Of a DNA stretch of 64,000 bases, positions 19,897 to 28,613 are shown piece after piece. Each line of letters starts with the position of its first letter. Position 1 is the first letter of the stretch. The notes below the pieces were generated by a model. That model made no database searches. It was not told the origin of the DNA and saw nothing but the letters and a program-made list of their open reading frames with translations. This DNA comes from an uncultured Bacilli bacterium (GTDB lineage: Bacteria; Bacillota_I; Bacilli_A; RF39; UBA660). Both the position numbers and the translations under genes were made by a program. The stretch is from assembly GCA_934179675.1 (NCBI GenBank), contig CAKPQS010000002.1:6376-70375 (forward strand), read 5' to 3'.

Positions 19897-22009
19897 AATA
19901 GTAGAACTTTTAAAAACAGAAAATAGAGGATTTAGTTTTGAAGAAATAATTAATTATTTAAATTTAAAAGAAACAAATGATTTAGAAGAAGTAGTTAAAT
20001 GTTTAAATAATATGCAACAAAAAGCAACAATTTATCAGTCAAAAGCTAAAAAATATATGTTATTAATTAATAGTCATTTAAAAACAGGAAAATTTGTAGG
20101 TAATAGAAAAGGATTTGGTTTTGTAATTATTCAAGGAGAAGAAGATACTTTTATTGCTAAAAATAACGTAAATGGTGCGATTGATGGTGATACAGTTGTA
20201 CTTGAAATATTTAAAAAAGGTATGAAACCAGAAGGCAGAATATTAAGTATTGTCAATCGTGAAAATAAATTATTTGTTGGTGAATATTACTATAAAGATA
20301 AAAAAGGTCATATTATTTTTGATGATAATAAAATAAGTATTGATGTTATAATTGAACCATCAAAATCAATGAATGCTATGGATGGACATAAAGTATTAAT
20401 TAAATTAGGCAAAAAATTAAAAGCAAATACTTATGAAGGTGAAGTTGTAAAAATAATTGGTCATAAAAATGATCCGGGAGTTGATATATTATCTATAATT
20501 GCCAAATATGATTTTTCTGATCAATTTCCAGAAGAAGTAATGAAAGAATTAGATGATATACCAAATGAAATAGATGAAAATGATATAAAAAATCGTGTTG
20601 ACTTAAGAAGTATAGAATTATTTACGATCGATGGTGATGATGCTAAAGATCTAGATGATGCTGTAAGTCTAAAAATGCTTGAAAATGGAAATTATGAATT
20701 AGGGGTTCATATTGCTGATGTTAGTTATTATGTCAAAGAAAATACAGCAATAGATAAAGAAGCATATAATAGAGGAACAAGTGTATATTTAGTTGATCGT
20801 GTTTTACCAATGTTACCACATAAATTATCAAATGGAATATGTTCATTAAATGGAGGCGTTGATAGATTTGCACTATCTTGTATAATGGAAATAAACGAAA
20901 AAGGTGATGTTGTTAATTATAATGTTTTTCCAAGCGTAATTAAATCAAAATTAAGAATGACATATAAAAAAGTAAACGATATTCTTGAAAAAAATATAGT
21001 TGATGAGTTATATGAACCATTTGCAAATACATTAAGAAATATGAAAAAATTATCTGATATTTTAAGAGAAAATAAAAAAAGAAGAGGATATATTGATTTT
21101 GAAATACCAGAGGTAAAAATAATAGTTGATGAAAAAGGGAAACCAATTGAATTATCAAAAAGAGTACAAGGAACAGGGGAAAAATTAATTGAAGATTTTA
21201 TGATTGTTGCTAATGAAACTGTTGCAACATATATAAATAATATGGAATTACCTTTTATATATCGTGTTCATGGTGAACCAAGTCAAGAAAAATTAAATAA
21301 TTTTTTAAATTTTGTAAGCATTTTGGGATATAAACCAACAGGTAAACTAAAAAAATCAAGTCCTCAATCAGTACAAAATTTATTGAATCAATTAAAAGAT
21401 AAACCAGAATTCCCAATATTTTCGGAATTATTATTAAGAAGTATGCAAAAAGCCGTTTATAGTGATACAAATATTGGTCATTTTGGATTAGGAAGTGAAT
21501 GCTATACACATTTTACATCACCAATAAGAAGATATCCTGATACAACTGTTCATAGATTACTTAGAACTTATATTTTTGAAGGTCATATAGATAATTATAC
21601 TGTTGATGCTATGAATATAAAAATGCCAGTTATAGCAGAACATACAAGCGAAAAAGAAGTTGATGCTATTGAGTGTGAAAGAGAAGTAGATGACATGAAA
21701 ATGGCTGAATACATGGAAGATCATATAGGTGAAGTATATGTTGGAAGAATAAGCGGTGTTATGAATTTTGGTTTATTCGTTGAACTTGATAATTTAGTTG
21801 AAGGTTTAATAAGAATAGAAGATTTAGATGATGATTTTTATATTTATGATGAAGAAAATTATAGATTAATAGGTAGAAAACATCATAAACAATATCGAAT
21901 TGGTGATAATATAAAGATTATTGTAAAATCGGCTTCGAAAGCATCTAAAACTATTGACTTCTTAATTTACAAGGAGGAAGAAAATGGAAATACTAAACAG
22001 AAAAGCTAG
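19886..22009 (+). CDS. rnr: Ribonuclease R
   Basis: 707 aa 3'-5' exoribonuclease. The N-terminal helix-turn-helix-like segment is followed by two cold-shock domains (GNRKGFGFVII), the RNB catalytic domain and a C-terminal S1 domain (GEVYVGRISGVMNFGLFVEL). The RNB domain holds IDGDDAKDLDDAVSL with the Mg-binding Asp cluster. RNase R degrades structured RNA and the faulty mRNAs released by trans-translation. That fits its overlap with smpB and the nearby ssrA. Confidence 0.97.
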   Translation: MEDKIVELLKTENRGFSFEEIINYLNLKETNDLEEVVKCLNNMQQKATIYQSKAKKYMLLINSHLKTGKFVGNRKGFGFVIIQGEEDTFIAKNNVNGAIDGDTVVLEIFKKGMKPEGRILSIVNRENKLFVGEYYYKDKKGHIIFDDNKISIDVIIEPSKSMNAMDGHKVLIKLGKKLKANTYEGEVVKIIGHKNDPGVDILSIIAKYDFSDQFPEEVMKELDDIPNEIDENDIKNRVDLRSIELFTIDGDDAKDLDDAVSLKMLENGNYELGVHIADVSYYVKENTAIDKEAYNRGTSVYLVDRVLPMLPHKLSNGICSLNGGVDRFALSCIMEINEKGDVVNYNVFPSVIKSKLRMTYKKVNDILEKNIVDELYEPFANTLRNMKKLSDILRENKKRRGYIDFEIPEVKIIVDEKGKPIELSKRVQGTGEKLIEDFMIVANETVATYINNMELPFIYRVHGEPSQEKLNNFLNFVSILGYKPTGKLKKSSPQSVQNLLNQLKDKPEFPIFSELLLRSMQKAVYSDTNIGHFGLGSECYTHFTSPIRRYPDTTVHRLLRTYIFEGHIDNYTVDAMNIKMPVIAEHTSEKEVDAIECEREVDDMKMAEYMEDHIGEVYVGRISGVMNFGLFVELDNLVEGLIRIEDLDDDFYIYDEENYRLIGRKHHKQYRIGDNIKIIVKSASKASKTIDFLIYKEEENGNTKQKS

Positions 22010-22418
22010 ATTTAATTATGAAATAATAGATACCATTGAATGTGGAATAGTATTAAAGGGAACTGAAATTAAGTCAATAAGAGCAGGAAAAGCAAATATT
22101 AAAGATAGTTATGGAATTATAAAAAATAATGAAGTATATATATTAAATATGCATATTAGTACTTATGAAAATGGTGGTGTATTTAATCATGATGAAACAA
22201 GAACAAGAAAACTTTTGCTGCACAAAAATCAAATCTTAAAATTAAAAAATAAATTAGAACTAGATGGATTTACATTAGTACCATTAAAATTGTATTTTGT
22301 AAATGGCCGAGCTAAAATAGAACTTGGATTATGTAGAGGAAAAAAAATATATGATAAAAGGGAAAGTTCTAAAAAAAGAGATATTGAAAGAGAATTAAAA
22401 AAGCAATATAAAGTATAA
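21984..22418 (+). CDS. smpB: SsrA-binding protein SmpB
   Basis: 144 aa. It has the OB-fold motifs RKARFNYEIIDTIECGIVLK, GTEIKSIRAGKANIKDSYG and a basic C-terminal tail (KKRDIERELKKQYKV) that enters the ribosome A site. It binds tmRNA and is required for stalled-ribosome rescue. The ATG at 21984 has GGAGGAAG just upstream and overlaps the end of rnr by 26 bases. Its RNA partner ssrA begins about 250 bases downstream. Confidence 0.97.
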   Translation: MEILNRKARFNYEIIDTIECGIVLKGTEIKSIRAGKANIKDSYGIIKNNEVYILNMHISTYENGGVFNHDETRTRKLLLHKNQILKLKNKLELDGFTLVPLKLYFVNGRAKIELGLCRGKKIYDKRESSKKRDIERELKKQYKV

Positions 22419-22424
22419 AAAATG

Positions 22425-22455
22425 AAAAGTAAACATTAAAATAGTTTACTTTTTT
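22425..22455 (+). terminator. Intrinsic terminator after smpB
   Basis: AAAAGTAAAC pairs with GTTTACTTTT (10 bp, 9-base loop), ending in a T-run. The 150 bases after it, up to the ssrA promoter, hold nothing I can identify. Confidence 0.85.
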
Positions 22456-22612
22456 GGGCTAGATGTAATATATATTAAGATATTTAATATAGAATTAAAA
22501 AAATGTGGAATTATTGATATAAGAAATTATAAAAGATAGTTTTATTCACATTATAAATTTAGATGAATAAAAAATATATGAAAATTTAATTCCTTCAATC
22601 ATACAAAATACC

Positions 22613-22640
22613 TTGCAATAATAATAAATTATGGTATAAT
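22613..22640 (+). promoter_or_regulatory. Promoter of ssrA
   Basis: TTGCAA (22613-22618), 16-base spacer, TATAAT (22635-22640) preceded by TGG (extended -10). The mature RNA begins 30 bases downstream, so a short 5' leader would be removed by RNase P. Confidence 0.75.
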
Positions 22641-22670
22641 ATTTTTTATAGGGATAACCTATTAACTATT

Positions 22671-23005
22671 GGGGATGCCAGGTTTCGACAGAAATATGAG
22701 AGTATTGGCCGCAAGTCGTAGGAACACGTTACGAACAAAAATAAAATAACTGGAAACAGAAATCAATTAGCTTTCGCTTAATATAAGAAGGCGCTTCACT
22801 TAATTTTCTCCCATGAAATTATTTGGGGCTCATTTAATGGGATATATTAGTTTATTTGCCTAGATAAATTAATGAATAATAAAGGCTACTAAATTAGGGA
22901 TTGCTAGTTATCAACTTTCTTTAGGACATTTATTAACTAGATAAACTTGTAGAAACTGATAGATGATTATTTTTGGACAGGATTTCAATATCCTCATCTC
23001 CACCA
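22671..23005 (+). ncRNA. ssrA: tmRNA (SsrA)
   Basis: 335 nt. The 5' end GGGGATGCCAGGTTTCGACA and the 3' end, with its T arm, CATCTCC and encoded A-CCA, form the tRNA-like domain; GGGGATG pairs with CATCTCC. The tag frame ends CAA TTA GCT TTC GCT TAA (stop at 22779-22781), giving a tag ending NQLAFA. Reading back in frame to ~22731 gives about 16 codons, TNKNKITGNRNQLAFA; the exact resume codon is uncertain. The AFA end is the form known in Mollicutes, unlike the common ALAA. It is rich in local hairpins typical of pseudoknots. SmpB and RNase R are encoded just upstream. Confidence 0.97.
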
Positions 23006-23014
23006 TAAGAAATC

Positions 23015-23041
23015 AAAGATTCATTTTTTGAATCTTTTTTA
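23015..23041 (+). terminator. Intrinsic terminator of ssrA
   Basis: AAAGATTCA pairs with TGAATCTTT (9 bp, T-rich loop), followed by a T-run. Confidence 0.88.
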
Positions 23042-23097
23042 GTTATATTAAATATATGATATTTTTATAAGAACATATTTTATAATGAGGTGATAAA

Positions 23098-23670
23098 ATG
23101 TCTAGATTAATAAAAGACAAAAATATATCTATAACTCAAAAATATGGTAAAAATCATACAGGAATAGATATCATAGGAACAGTAGGAGGTAATTCTTACA
23201 TAAAAGCACATACTGATGGTACAGTATATAAAATTGTAGATGGAAGAAATAATGATACAAATACTAAAGGAGCAAATAGATATGGAAACTATATCCAATT
23301 AAAACATAAAGGTGGTTATTATACTTTGTATGCTCATTTACAAAAAGGCTTAAAATTAAAAGTAGGCGATAAAGTAAAACAAGGCGATATAATAGGAATT
23401 ATGGGTAATTCAGGAAACGCTTATGGAACACATCTTCATTTTGAAGTAAGAAAACCAGATAACTATGTTATAGATCCTGAAAATTATTTAGAAAATAATT
23501 TGCCAAATGAAGAAGATGATATTAAATTATATTATAGGGTACACTTGTTAAAAGAAAATAAATGGTTGTCATGGATAAAACAAAACAATAATGAAAATCC
23601 TAATAGTTATGATTATGCAGGAATATATGGAAAAGAAATAGATGGTATTCAAATCAAAGTAGAAAAATAA
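23098..23670 (+). CDS. M23 metallopeptidase without signal peptide, ChW-like tail
   Basis: 190 aa. Residues ~1-130 are an M23 (LytM) peptidase with HTGIDIIG (zinc His and Asp), YAHLQKG and GTHLHFEVRKP, which cleave peptidoglycan cross-bridges. The last ~50 residues (YRVHLLKENKWLSWIK ... DGIQIKVE) resemble one ChW-type repeat, a wall-binding module found in clostridial and phage lysins. No signal peptide or membrane helix is present. Export would need lysis or a holin, so a phage-endolysin origin is possible. It is monocistronic, directly downstream of ssrA, a common integration site, though I saw no duplicated att sequence. Confidence 0.82.
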   Translation: MSRLIKDKNISITQKYGKNHTGIDIIGTVGGNSYIKAHTDGTVYKIVDGRNNDTNTKGANRYGNYIQLKHKGGYYTLYAHLQKGLKLKVGDKVKQGDIIGIMGNSGNAYGTHLHFEVRKPDNYVIDPENYLENNLPNEEDDIKLYYRVHLLKENKWLSWIKQNNNENPNSYDYAGIYGKEIDGIQIKVEK

Positions 23671-23731
23671 TAACTTAATTTTATAAAAATATTTGCATTT
23701 ATTATATATCATGGTGTAAAATGTATATGGA

Positions 23732-23767
23732 ATGGTAAGTTTTACCATAAACTAGAAATTATCTAGT
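23732..23767 (+). promoter_or_regulatory. Two small hairpins in the murE leader
   Basis: ATGGTAA-GTT-TTACCAT (23732-23748) and ACTAG-N7-CTAGT (23751-23767) lie just before the murE ribosome binding site. A possible promoter (TTGCAT upstream, TAAAAT at about 23717) would transcribe them. No T-run follows, so they are not terminators; their role is unknown. Confidence 0.4.
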
Positions 23768-23791
23768 ATAACATCTATTTTGGGAGGAAAA

Positions 23792-25249
23792 ATGAAAAAA
23801 TTAAATGAATTAATTGACTTAAAAGAAAATATAGATCTAGAAATTGATAATTTAAACGATGATTCAAGAAATATAAAAGAAAAAGGATTATTTTTTGCAA
23901 TCAAAGGTTTAACAAATGATGGAAACAAATATATAGAATCAGCTATAAAAAATGGAGCTGTTGCAATTGTAACAGAAGAAGATATAGAAGCAAGTATTCC
24001 AGTAATTAAAGTAAATGATGTTCAAATGACATATAATAATGCATTAAATATTTTTTATAATAAACCATTAGATAAAATAAAAATAATATCAGTAACTGGT
24101 ACAGATGGAAAAACAACAGTTGCAGAAATAATTTATCAATTATTAAATAATTATACAAAAATAGGATATATAGGAACAAATGGTATAAAATATAAAAAAT
24201 TTAAAATGGATAATCCTCATACTACACCATTACCAGATGTATTATTTAGTGCTTTGAATGAATTTGTTAATTTAGGATGTGAGTATGTTGTAATGGAATC
24301 ATCTTCAGAACGATTAGCAACTAAAAAATTAGACAAAATAAATTTTGATGTTTCTATTTTTACAAATCTATCAAGAGATCATTTAGACACTCATAAAACA
24401 ATGGAAAATTATGCATTAGCAAAGGCAAAAAGTTTTGAACAATTAAAACCAGATGGTCTAGGAATAGTAAATTATGATGATAGCTATAAAGAATATTTTA
24501 TAACAAAATGTAATGGTAAATGTTTAACATATTCATTAAAAGATAGTAATGCTGATATATATGCAAGTCATATTTTAGTAAGATATAATCGTTTAGAATT
24601 TGATATAGATGGTATTTATGGACATCACCATGTTATATCACATATATCAGGAGAATTTAATGTTTATAATCTAATGAGTGCGATTTTATGTTTGAAACAT
24701 TTAGGATATGATACCAAAAGTATTATTAAAAATATAGCTTTATTAAAACCAATTGATGCTAGACAACTATTAATAAAAACAAACTTTGGCTTTAATATTA
24801 TGATAGATTATGCACATACAGCCAATGCTTTTAAAAATTTATATAATTATATGAAAAATACTTTTAGTGGAAGATGTATTGTTGTAACTGGAGCACCAGG
24901 AGGTCGTGATGAAAGAAGAATGATTGAAATGGCCAATTATTGTACAGAAACAGTTGATTATTGCTATTTTACAATCGATGATGCAAGAGATTCTGATCCA
25001 AACTATCTTCTTAATTTAATGGTAAGTGAAACAAAAAAAGATAATTATGAATTAATTATTGATCGTGATGAAGCTATAAAAAAAGCTTTAATGAACGCTA
25101 AAAAAGGAGATTTAGTATTTGTACTTGGAAAAGGATTGGAAAAATATCAATTAACAAAAGGCAAAAATGTAGCACGACCAAATGATGTTGAATCATGTAA
25201 AAAAGTACTAAAATATCTTGAAAAATGTAATGAAAAAAATGTCATTTAG
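23792..25249 (+). CDS. murE: UDP-N-acetylmuramyl-tripeptide synthetase MurE
   Basis: 485 aa. It adds the third amino acid to UDP-MurNAc-L-Ala-D-Glu in the cytoplasm. Motifs are DDSRNIKEKGLFFAIKG (N-domain), SVTGTDGKTT (ATP loop), ESSSERLATKK, SGEFNVYNLMSAI, IDYAHTANAFKN and VTGAPGGRDERRM. The specificity loop, DNPR in mDAP enzymes and DNPA/N in Lys enzymes, appears as DDARDSDP, so the third residue cannot be assigned. ATG at 23792 follows GGGAGG. The 3' end overlaps convergent murF by 8 bases. Confidence 0.93.
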   Translation: MKKLNELIDLKENIDLEIDNLNDDSRNIKEKGLFFAIKGLTNDGNKYIESAIKNGAVAIVTEEDIEASIPVIKVNDVQMTYNNALNIFYNKPLDKIKIISVTGTDGKTTVAEIIYQLLNNYTKIGYIGTNGIKYKKFKMDNPHTTPLPDVLFSALNEFVNLGCEYVVMESSSERLATKKLDKINFDVSIFTNLSRDHLDTHKTMENYALAKAKSFEQLKPDGLGIVNYDDSYKEYFITKCNGKCLTYSLKDSNADIYASHILVRYNRLEFDIDGIYGHHHVISHISGEFNVYNLMSAILCLKHLGYDTKSIIKNIALLKPIDARQLLIKTNFGFNIMIDYAHTANAFKNLYNYMKNTFSGRCIVVTGAPGGRDERRMIEMANYCTETVDYCYFTIDDARDSDPNYLLNLMVSETKKDNYELIIDRDEAIKKALMNAKKGDLVFVLGKGLEKYQLTKGKNVARPNDVESCKKVLKYLEKCNEKNVI

Positions 25250-25265
25250 ACATTTTTTTTTCATT
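25229..25265. terminator. Bidirectional terminator shared by murE and murF
   Basis: AATGAAAAAAATGTC and GACATTTTTTTTCATT form a ~15-bp stem with loop ATTTA. T-runs occur on both strands. The stop codons of both convergent genes fall in or next to the loop. Confidence 0.88.
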
Positions 25266-26828
25266 AAACAAATCAGGTAAATCATTTTCAAGCAAAACAT
25301 AAGTTTTATTATCTCTTAATTTTTCAATTAAAGTAAAAGCATCTTTAACATCATTTAAAACAAATATTTTATTTTTATCATAATTATTACTTAATAAACC
25401 ATTATATATAGGTTTTGTTTGCTTTTTTCCAATCAATATTGTATAATCAGCAACTTTACTAATTTGTCTTCCAAACTCGTAATTAGCGTCATATTCTTTA
25501 TCCTTTAATTCAATCATACCAGGTGTTACAATTATTTTTCTTCCAGGCATTAAATCTAAAACATCAACTGCCATTTTAGATCCAACAGGATTTGAATTAT
25601 AAGCATCATCAATAATTGTATAATTTTGTAATTTTTTAACTTGTAATCTATGTTCAATTGGTTTTATATTAGAAACACCTTTAATCATTTCATCATAACT
25701 TAATCCAAGTTCATAAGCTATAGCTAAAGCTGCTAGTATATTATATATATTTGGTTTTTCAAAAAGACATGTTTTTAAGGATATTTTTTTATTATCTTTT
25801 TTGAATATACAATCAAATGTAGTACCTTCATAAGTATATTTTATATTTGTTGCATATATATCGGCTTTATTATCAATTCCAATCCAAATAATTTTGCACT
25901 TATTCTTAATTTTATATTCAACTTGTTTAGGATCATCAGCATTTAATACTCCGATCCCATTTTCTGGTAAATTTTCAATAAGTTCAAATTTAGCTTTTTG
26001 AATATTTTCAATTGTTTTAAAATTTTCAAGATGAGCGATTCCAATATTTGTAATTATTCCATATTTAGGCTTTACAATATCACAAGATCTCTTTACATCA
26101 TTTGATTTTTTATCGGCAACTGACATTTCAGCAATAAATATTTCCTCGAATTTATCTAAATAATTATTTATAGTTTTCATTAAACCAAGTGGTGTATTTA
26201 AATTACCTGGTGAAGCATAAGTTCTATATTTAACACTTAAAATATCATGTAAAATATTTTTACTACTTGTTTTACCATATGAACCAGTAATACCAATATT
26301 AATAGTATTTAACTCTTTTAGTTTTTTTCTTGCTTTCTTTTTATAATGATTATATATTATTTTTTCAATAGGTAAATTAATCAAAAAAGCTATATATACT
26401 TGATAATAAGCTAAAATAGCTAAAATAGATAAAGAACTAATTAAAATATAATAATTATTTATTTTATAATTTAAATATAACATTAAAATATTTAATAATA
26501 TTGTTGTAAAAATTAGTCTTTTAATTCTGAAAGTATAAACAAGTGGTAATTTAACTTGATCATTTCTTTTTAAATTATATCTATAAAAAAATAAAATTAA
26601 ATAAAATATAAATAATATTATAAAAATTAATAAATTATTATTAAATAAAGGTAAAATAATTAAAAATAAACCAAATAGATCAGGTGTTATAATAGTTTTA
26701 TATTTATTTTTGATAATCCAATTAAGATATCTATTTCCCTCATTGTAAAAATTTTGTTGAAGCATTTGCATACCATGAATAATTTTTAAATATGTATATA
26801 AAAAATATGGTATTAATAATATGTACAT
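25242..26828 (-). CDS. murF: MurF-type Mur ligase with N-terminal multi-pass membrane domain
   Basis: 528 aa from the second ATG; AAGGAGGA is too close to the ATG at 26834. Residues ~190-528 are the ATP-binding and C-terminal Mur ligase domains: NIGITGSYGKTSSKN, SPGNLNTPLG, EMSVADKKSNDV, TNIGIAHLENF, FEKPNIYNILAALAIA, KPIEHRLQV, IDDAYNSNPVGSKMA and VTPGMIELKD. This suits ligation of D-Ala-D-Ala to UDP-MurNAc-tripeptide. The UDP-binding N-domain is absent; instead ~180 residues hold about five hydrophobic helices and short basic loops. The enzyme is thus probably membrane-bound. It might instead be a MurF paralogue acting on a lipid-linked substrate, but no other murF is in view. Confidence 0.85.
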   Translation of the reverse strand: MYILLIPYFLYTYLKIIHGMQMLQQNFYNEGNRYLNWIIKNKYKTIITPDLFGLFLIILPLFNNNLLIFIILFIFYLILFFYRYNLKRNDQVKLPLVYTFRIKRLIFTTILLNILMLYLNYKINNYYILISSLSILAILAYYQVYIAFLINLPIEKIIYNHYKKKARKKLKELNTINIGITGSYGKTSSKNILHDILSVKYRTYASPGNLNTPLGLMKTINNYLDKFEEIFIAEMSVADKKSNDVKRSCDIVKPKYGIITNIGIAHLENFKTIENIQKAKFELIENLPENGIGVLNADDPKQVEYKIKNKCKIIWIGIDNKADIYATNIKYTYEGTTFDCIFKKDNKKISLKTCLFEKPNIYNILAALAIAYELGLSYDEMIKGVSNIKPIEHRLQVKKLQNYTIIDDAYNSNPVGSKMAVDVLDLMPGRKIIVTPGMIELKDKEYDANYEFGRQISKVADYTILIGKKQTKPIYNGLLSNNYDKNKIFVLNDVKDAFTLIEKLRDNKTYVLLENDLPDLFNEKKMSK

Positions 26829-26846
26829 AAACATTCCTCCTTAAAT

Positions 26847-26855
26847 ATTATAGCA
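26847..26855 (-). promoter_or_regulatory. Extended -10 promoter of murF
   Basis: On the minus strand TGCTATAAT lies 19 bases before the murF start, followed by AAGGAGGA. The intergenic DNA to metG also carries the divergent metG promoter (TGGTATAGT at 26903-26911). Confidence 0.55.
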
Positions 26856-26902
26856 GATATATAGTTTTTTTTAAATAAATACTTTAAAAAAACACAATTT
26901 TA

Positions 26903-26911
26903 TGGTATAGT
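26903..26911 (+). promoter_or_regulatory. Extended -10 promoter of metG
   Basis: TGGTATAGT, about 40 bases before the metG start, with no strong -35. Confidence 0.45.
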
Positions 26912-26951
26912 ATCTACGTGTTTGAAAAAAATAAAGAAAAGGGATGATAAA

Positions 26952-28553
26952 ATGAAAAGAAACATTTTAATAGGAGGAGCATGGCCTTACGCTAATTATT
27001 TATTACATATTGGTCATTTATCAGCACTACTTCCAGGAGATGTAATTGCACGATATTACAGAGGAAATGGTGATAATGTAGTATATGTATCAGGTACCGA
27101 TTCCCATGGAACTCCAATAACTCAACGAGCAAAGAAAGAAAATAAAACTCCTGAACAAATAGCATCTTTCTATCATGAAGAATTTAAAAAATCATTTTTA
27201 AAAGCTGAATTTTCTTATGATTATTATGGATGTACTTTTGAAAAATATCATGAAGATGAAGTAAAAAAATTATTTAAACTTATTTATGATAATGGTTATA
27301 TTTATGAAAAAGAAGAAAATGAAGACTTTTGTCCTAAATGCAATATATTTTTATCTGATAGAGATATAATAGGAACATGTCCAAAATGTGGAGGTCATGC
27401 AACAGGTGAGCAGTGTGATGACTGTTTAACAACTTTGGAAGCTAAAGAAGTATTAAATAAAAAATGTAAAAATTGTTTGGAAAATACTATTACTAAACCT
27501 AATAAACACTTATATTTTAAATTATCAGCTTTTCAAGATGAAATTAATAAATATGTTGAAAATCATAAAGATAAATGGCGCAAAAATGCATATGGTGAAA
27601 CTAAAAAGTTTTTATCAATGGGTTTAATTGATAGGGCTGCAACACGTGAATTATCTTGGGGAATAGAAGTACCAATTTCTGGTTATGAAGATAAAAGAAT
27701 ATATGTTTGGATAGAGGCTGTTATGGGTTATTTATCAACATGTAAAAAAGTATTAGAAGAAAAAAATATGAATTTTGAAGAATTTATAAAAGATCCTAAT
27801 TTAAAATCTTATTATGCTCATGGCAAAGATAATATACCATTCCATACTGTAATTTATCCTGCTTTAATTATGGCAATGAAAAATAATTATAATTTACCAG
27901 AATATATTGTATCTGGCGAATATATAAATATGAATGATGAAAAAATGAGTAAATCAAAGGGTAATTTATTAACTGTTAATGATTTAGTTGACATGTATGG
28001 TGCAGAAACAATAAGATATTATATGATTGCAAATGGTCCTGAAAAAAAAGATGTTAATTTCACAAAAAGTGATTTAATTCAAGCACATAATAAATTTTTA
28101 GTTGGTGTTTTAGGTAATTTTGTTAATAGAAATTTATCATTTATATCTAAAAAATTTGATGGCAATATAACAGAAGGTAATATTGATCCAAAAATAAGAG
28201 AAATAACAAAAGAAAAATATCAAAAAATAGGTTTATTAATTGAACAAGCTGAATTAAAAAGTGCTTTAGAAGAAGTATTTGATTATATTAATTTAGGAAA
28301 TAAATATTATGATGAAAATACACCATGGGTAGCAGTTAAAGAAGACATAAATAAATTTAATGATATTACATATACATGTATTTACATGATTAGTAATATT
28401 GCTAATTTAATTAATCCATTTTTACCAGAAACTAGTAAAAAAATAAAATTAATGTTAAATTTAAATGATTTTAAATGGGATGAAGAAAATATAAAAGGCA
28501 ATATAAAAATAAATAATTTACAATTATTATTTAATCGAATTGATGAAGTTTAG
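26952..28553 (+). CDS. metG: Methionyl-tRNA synthetase
   Basis: 533 aa class I synthetase. It has ILIGGAWPYANYLLHIGHL (HIGH box), a zinc-knuckle insert with paired CxxC (CPKCNIF, CPKCGGH, CDDCLTT, CKNCLEN) and the KMSKSKG loop. The C-terminal dimerising tRNA-binding domain of longer MetRS enzymes is absent, as in E. coli truncates and several Firmicutes. The ATG at 26952 follows AAAAGGGATGA; the frame is open upstream but lacks the conserved start. It is divergent from murF. Confidence 0.95.
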   Translation: MKRNILIGGAWPYANYLLHIGHLSALLPGDVIARYYRGNGDNVVYVSGTDSHGTPITQRAKKENKTPEQIASFYHEEFKKSFLKAEFSYDYYGCTFEKYHEDEVKKLFKLIYDNGYIYEKEENEDFCPKCNIFLSDRDIIGTCPKCGGHATGEQCDDCLTTLEAKEVLNKKCKNCLENTITKPNKHLYFKLSAFQDEINKYVENHKDKWRKNAYGETKKFLSMGLIDRAATRELSWGIEVPISGYEDKRIYVWIEAVMGYLSTCKKVLEEKNMNFEEFIKDPNLKSYYAHGKDNIPFHTVIYPALIMAMKNNYNLPEYIVSGEYINMNDEKMSKSKGNLLTVNDLVDMYGAETIRYYMIANGPEKKDVNFTKSDLIQAHNKFLVGVLGNFVNRNLSFISKKFDGNITEGNIDPKIREITKEKYQKIGLLIEQAELKSALEEVFDYINLGNKYYDENTPWVAVKEDINKFNDITYTCIYMISNIANLINPFLPETSKKIKLMLNLNDFKWDEENIKGNIKINNLQLLFNRIDEV

Positions 28554-28571
28554 CATAATGCTAGACTTTTT
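28547..28571 (+). terminator. Intrinsic terminator overlapping the metG stop
   Basis: AGTTTAGCA pairs with TGCTAGACT (9 bp with one G-T, loop TAA), then TTTT. The TAG stop of metG is in the 5' arm. Confidence 0.75.
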
Positions 28572-28613
28572 AATTTTTTTGATATATAATTATTTTAGTT
28601 AAGGAAGATGTTT

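Noticed and set aside
23081..23086. TATAAT directly before the M23 gene as its promoter
   Set aside because: It abuts the GAGGTGA ribosome site, so the start point would fall inside that site; an upstream promoter is more likely.
22671..23700. Prophage integration at ssrA
   Set aside because: Only one lysin-like gene is present, the ssrA 3' end is not duplicated nearby, and murE follows at once; kept only as a possibility for the M23 gene.
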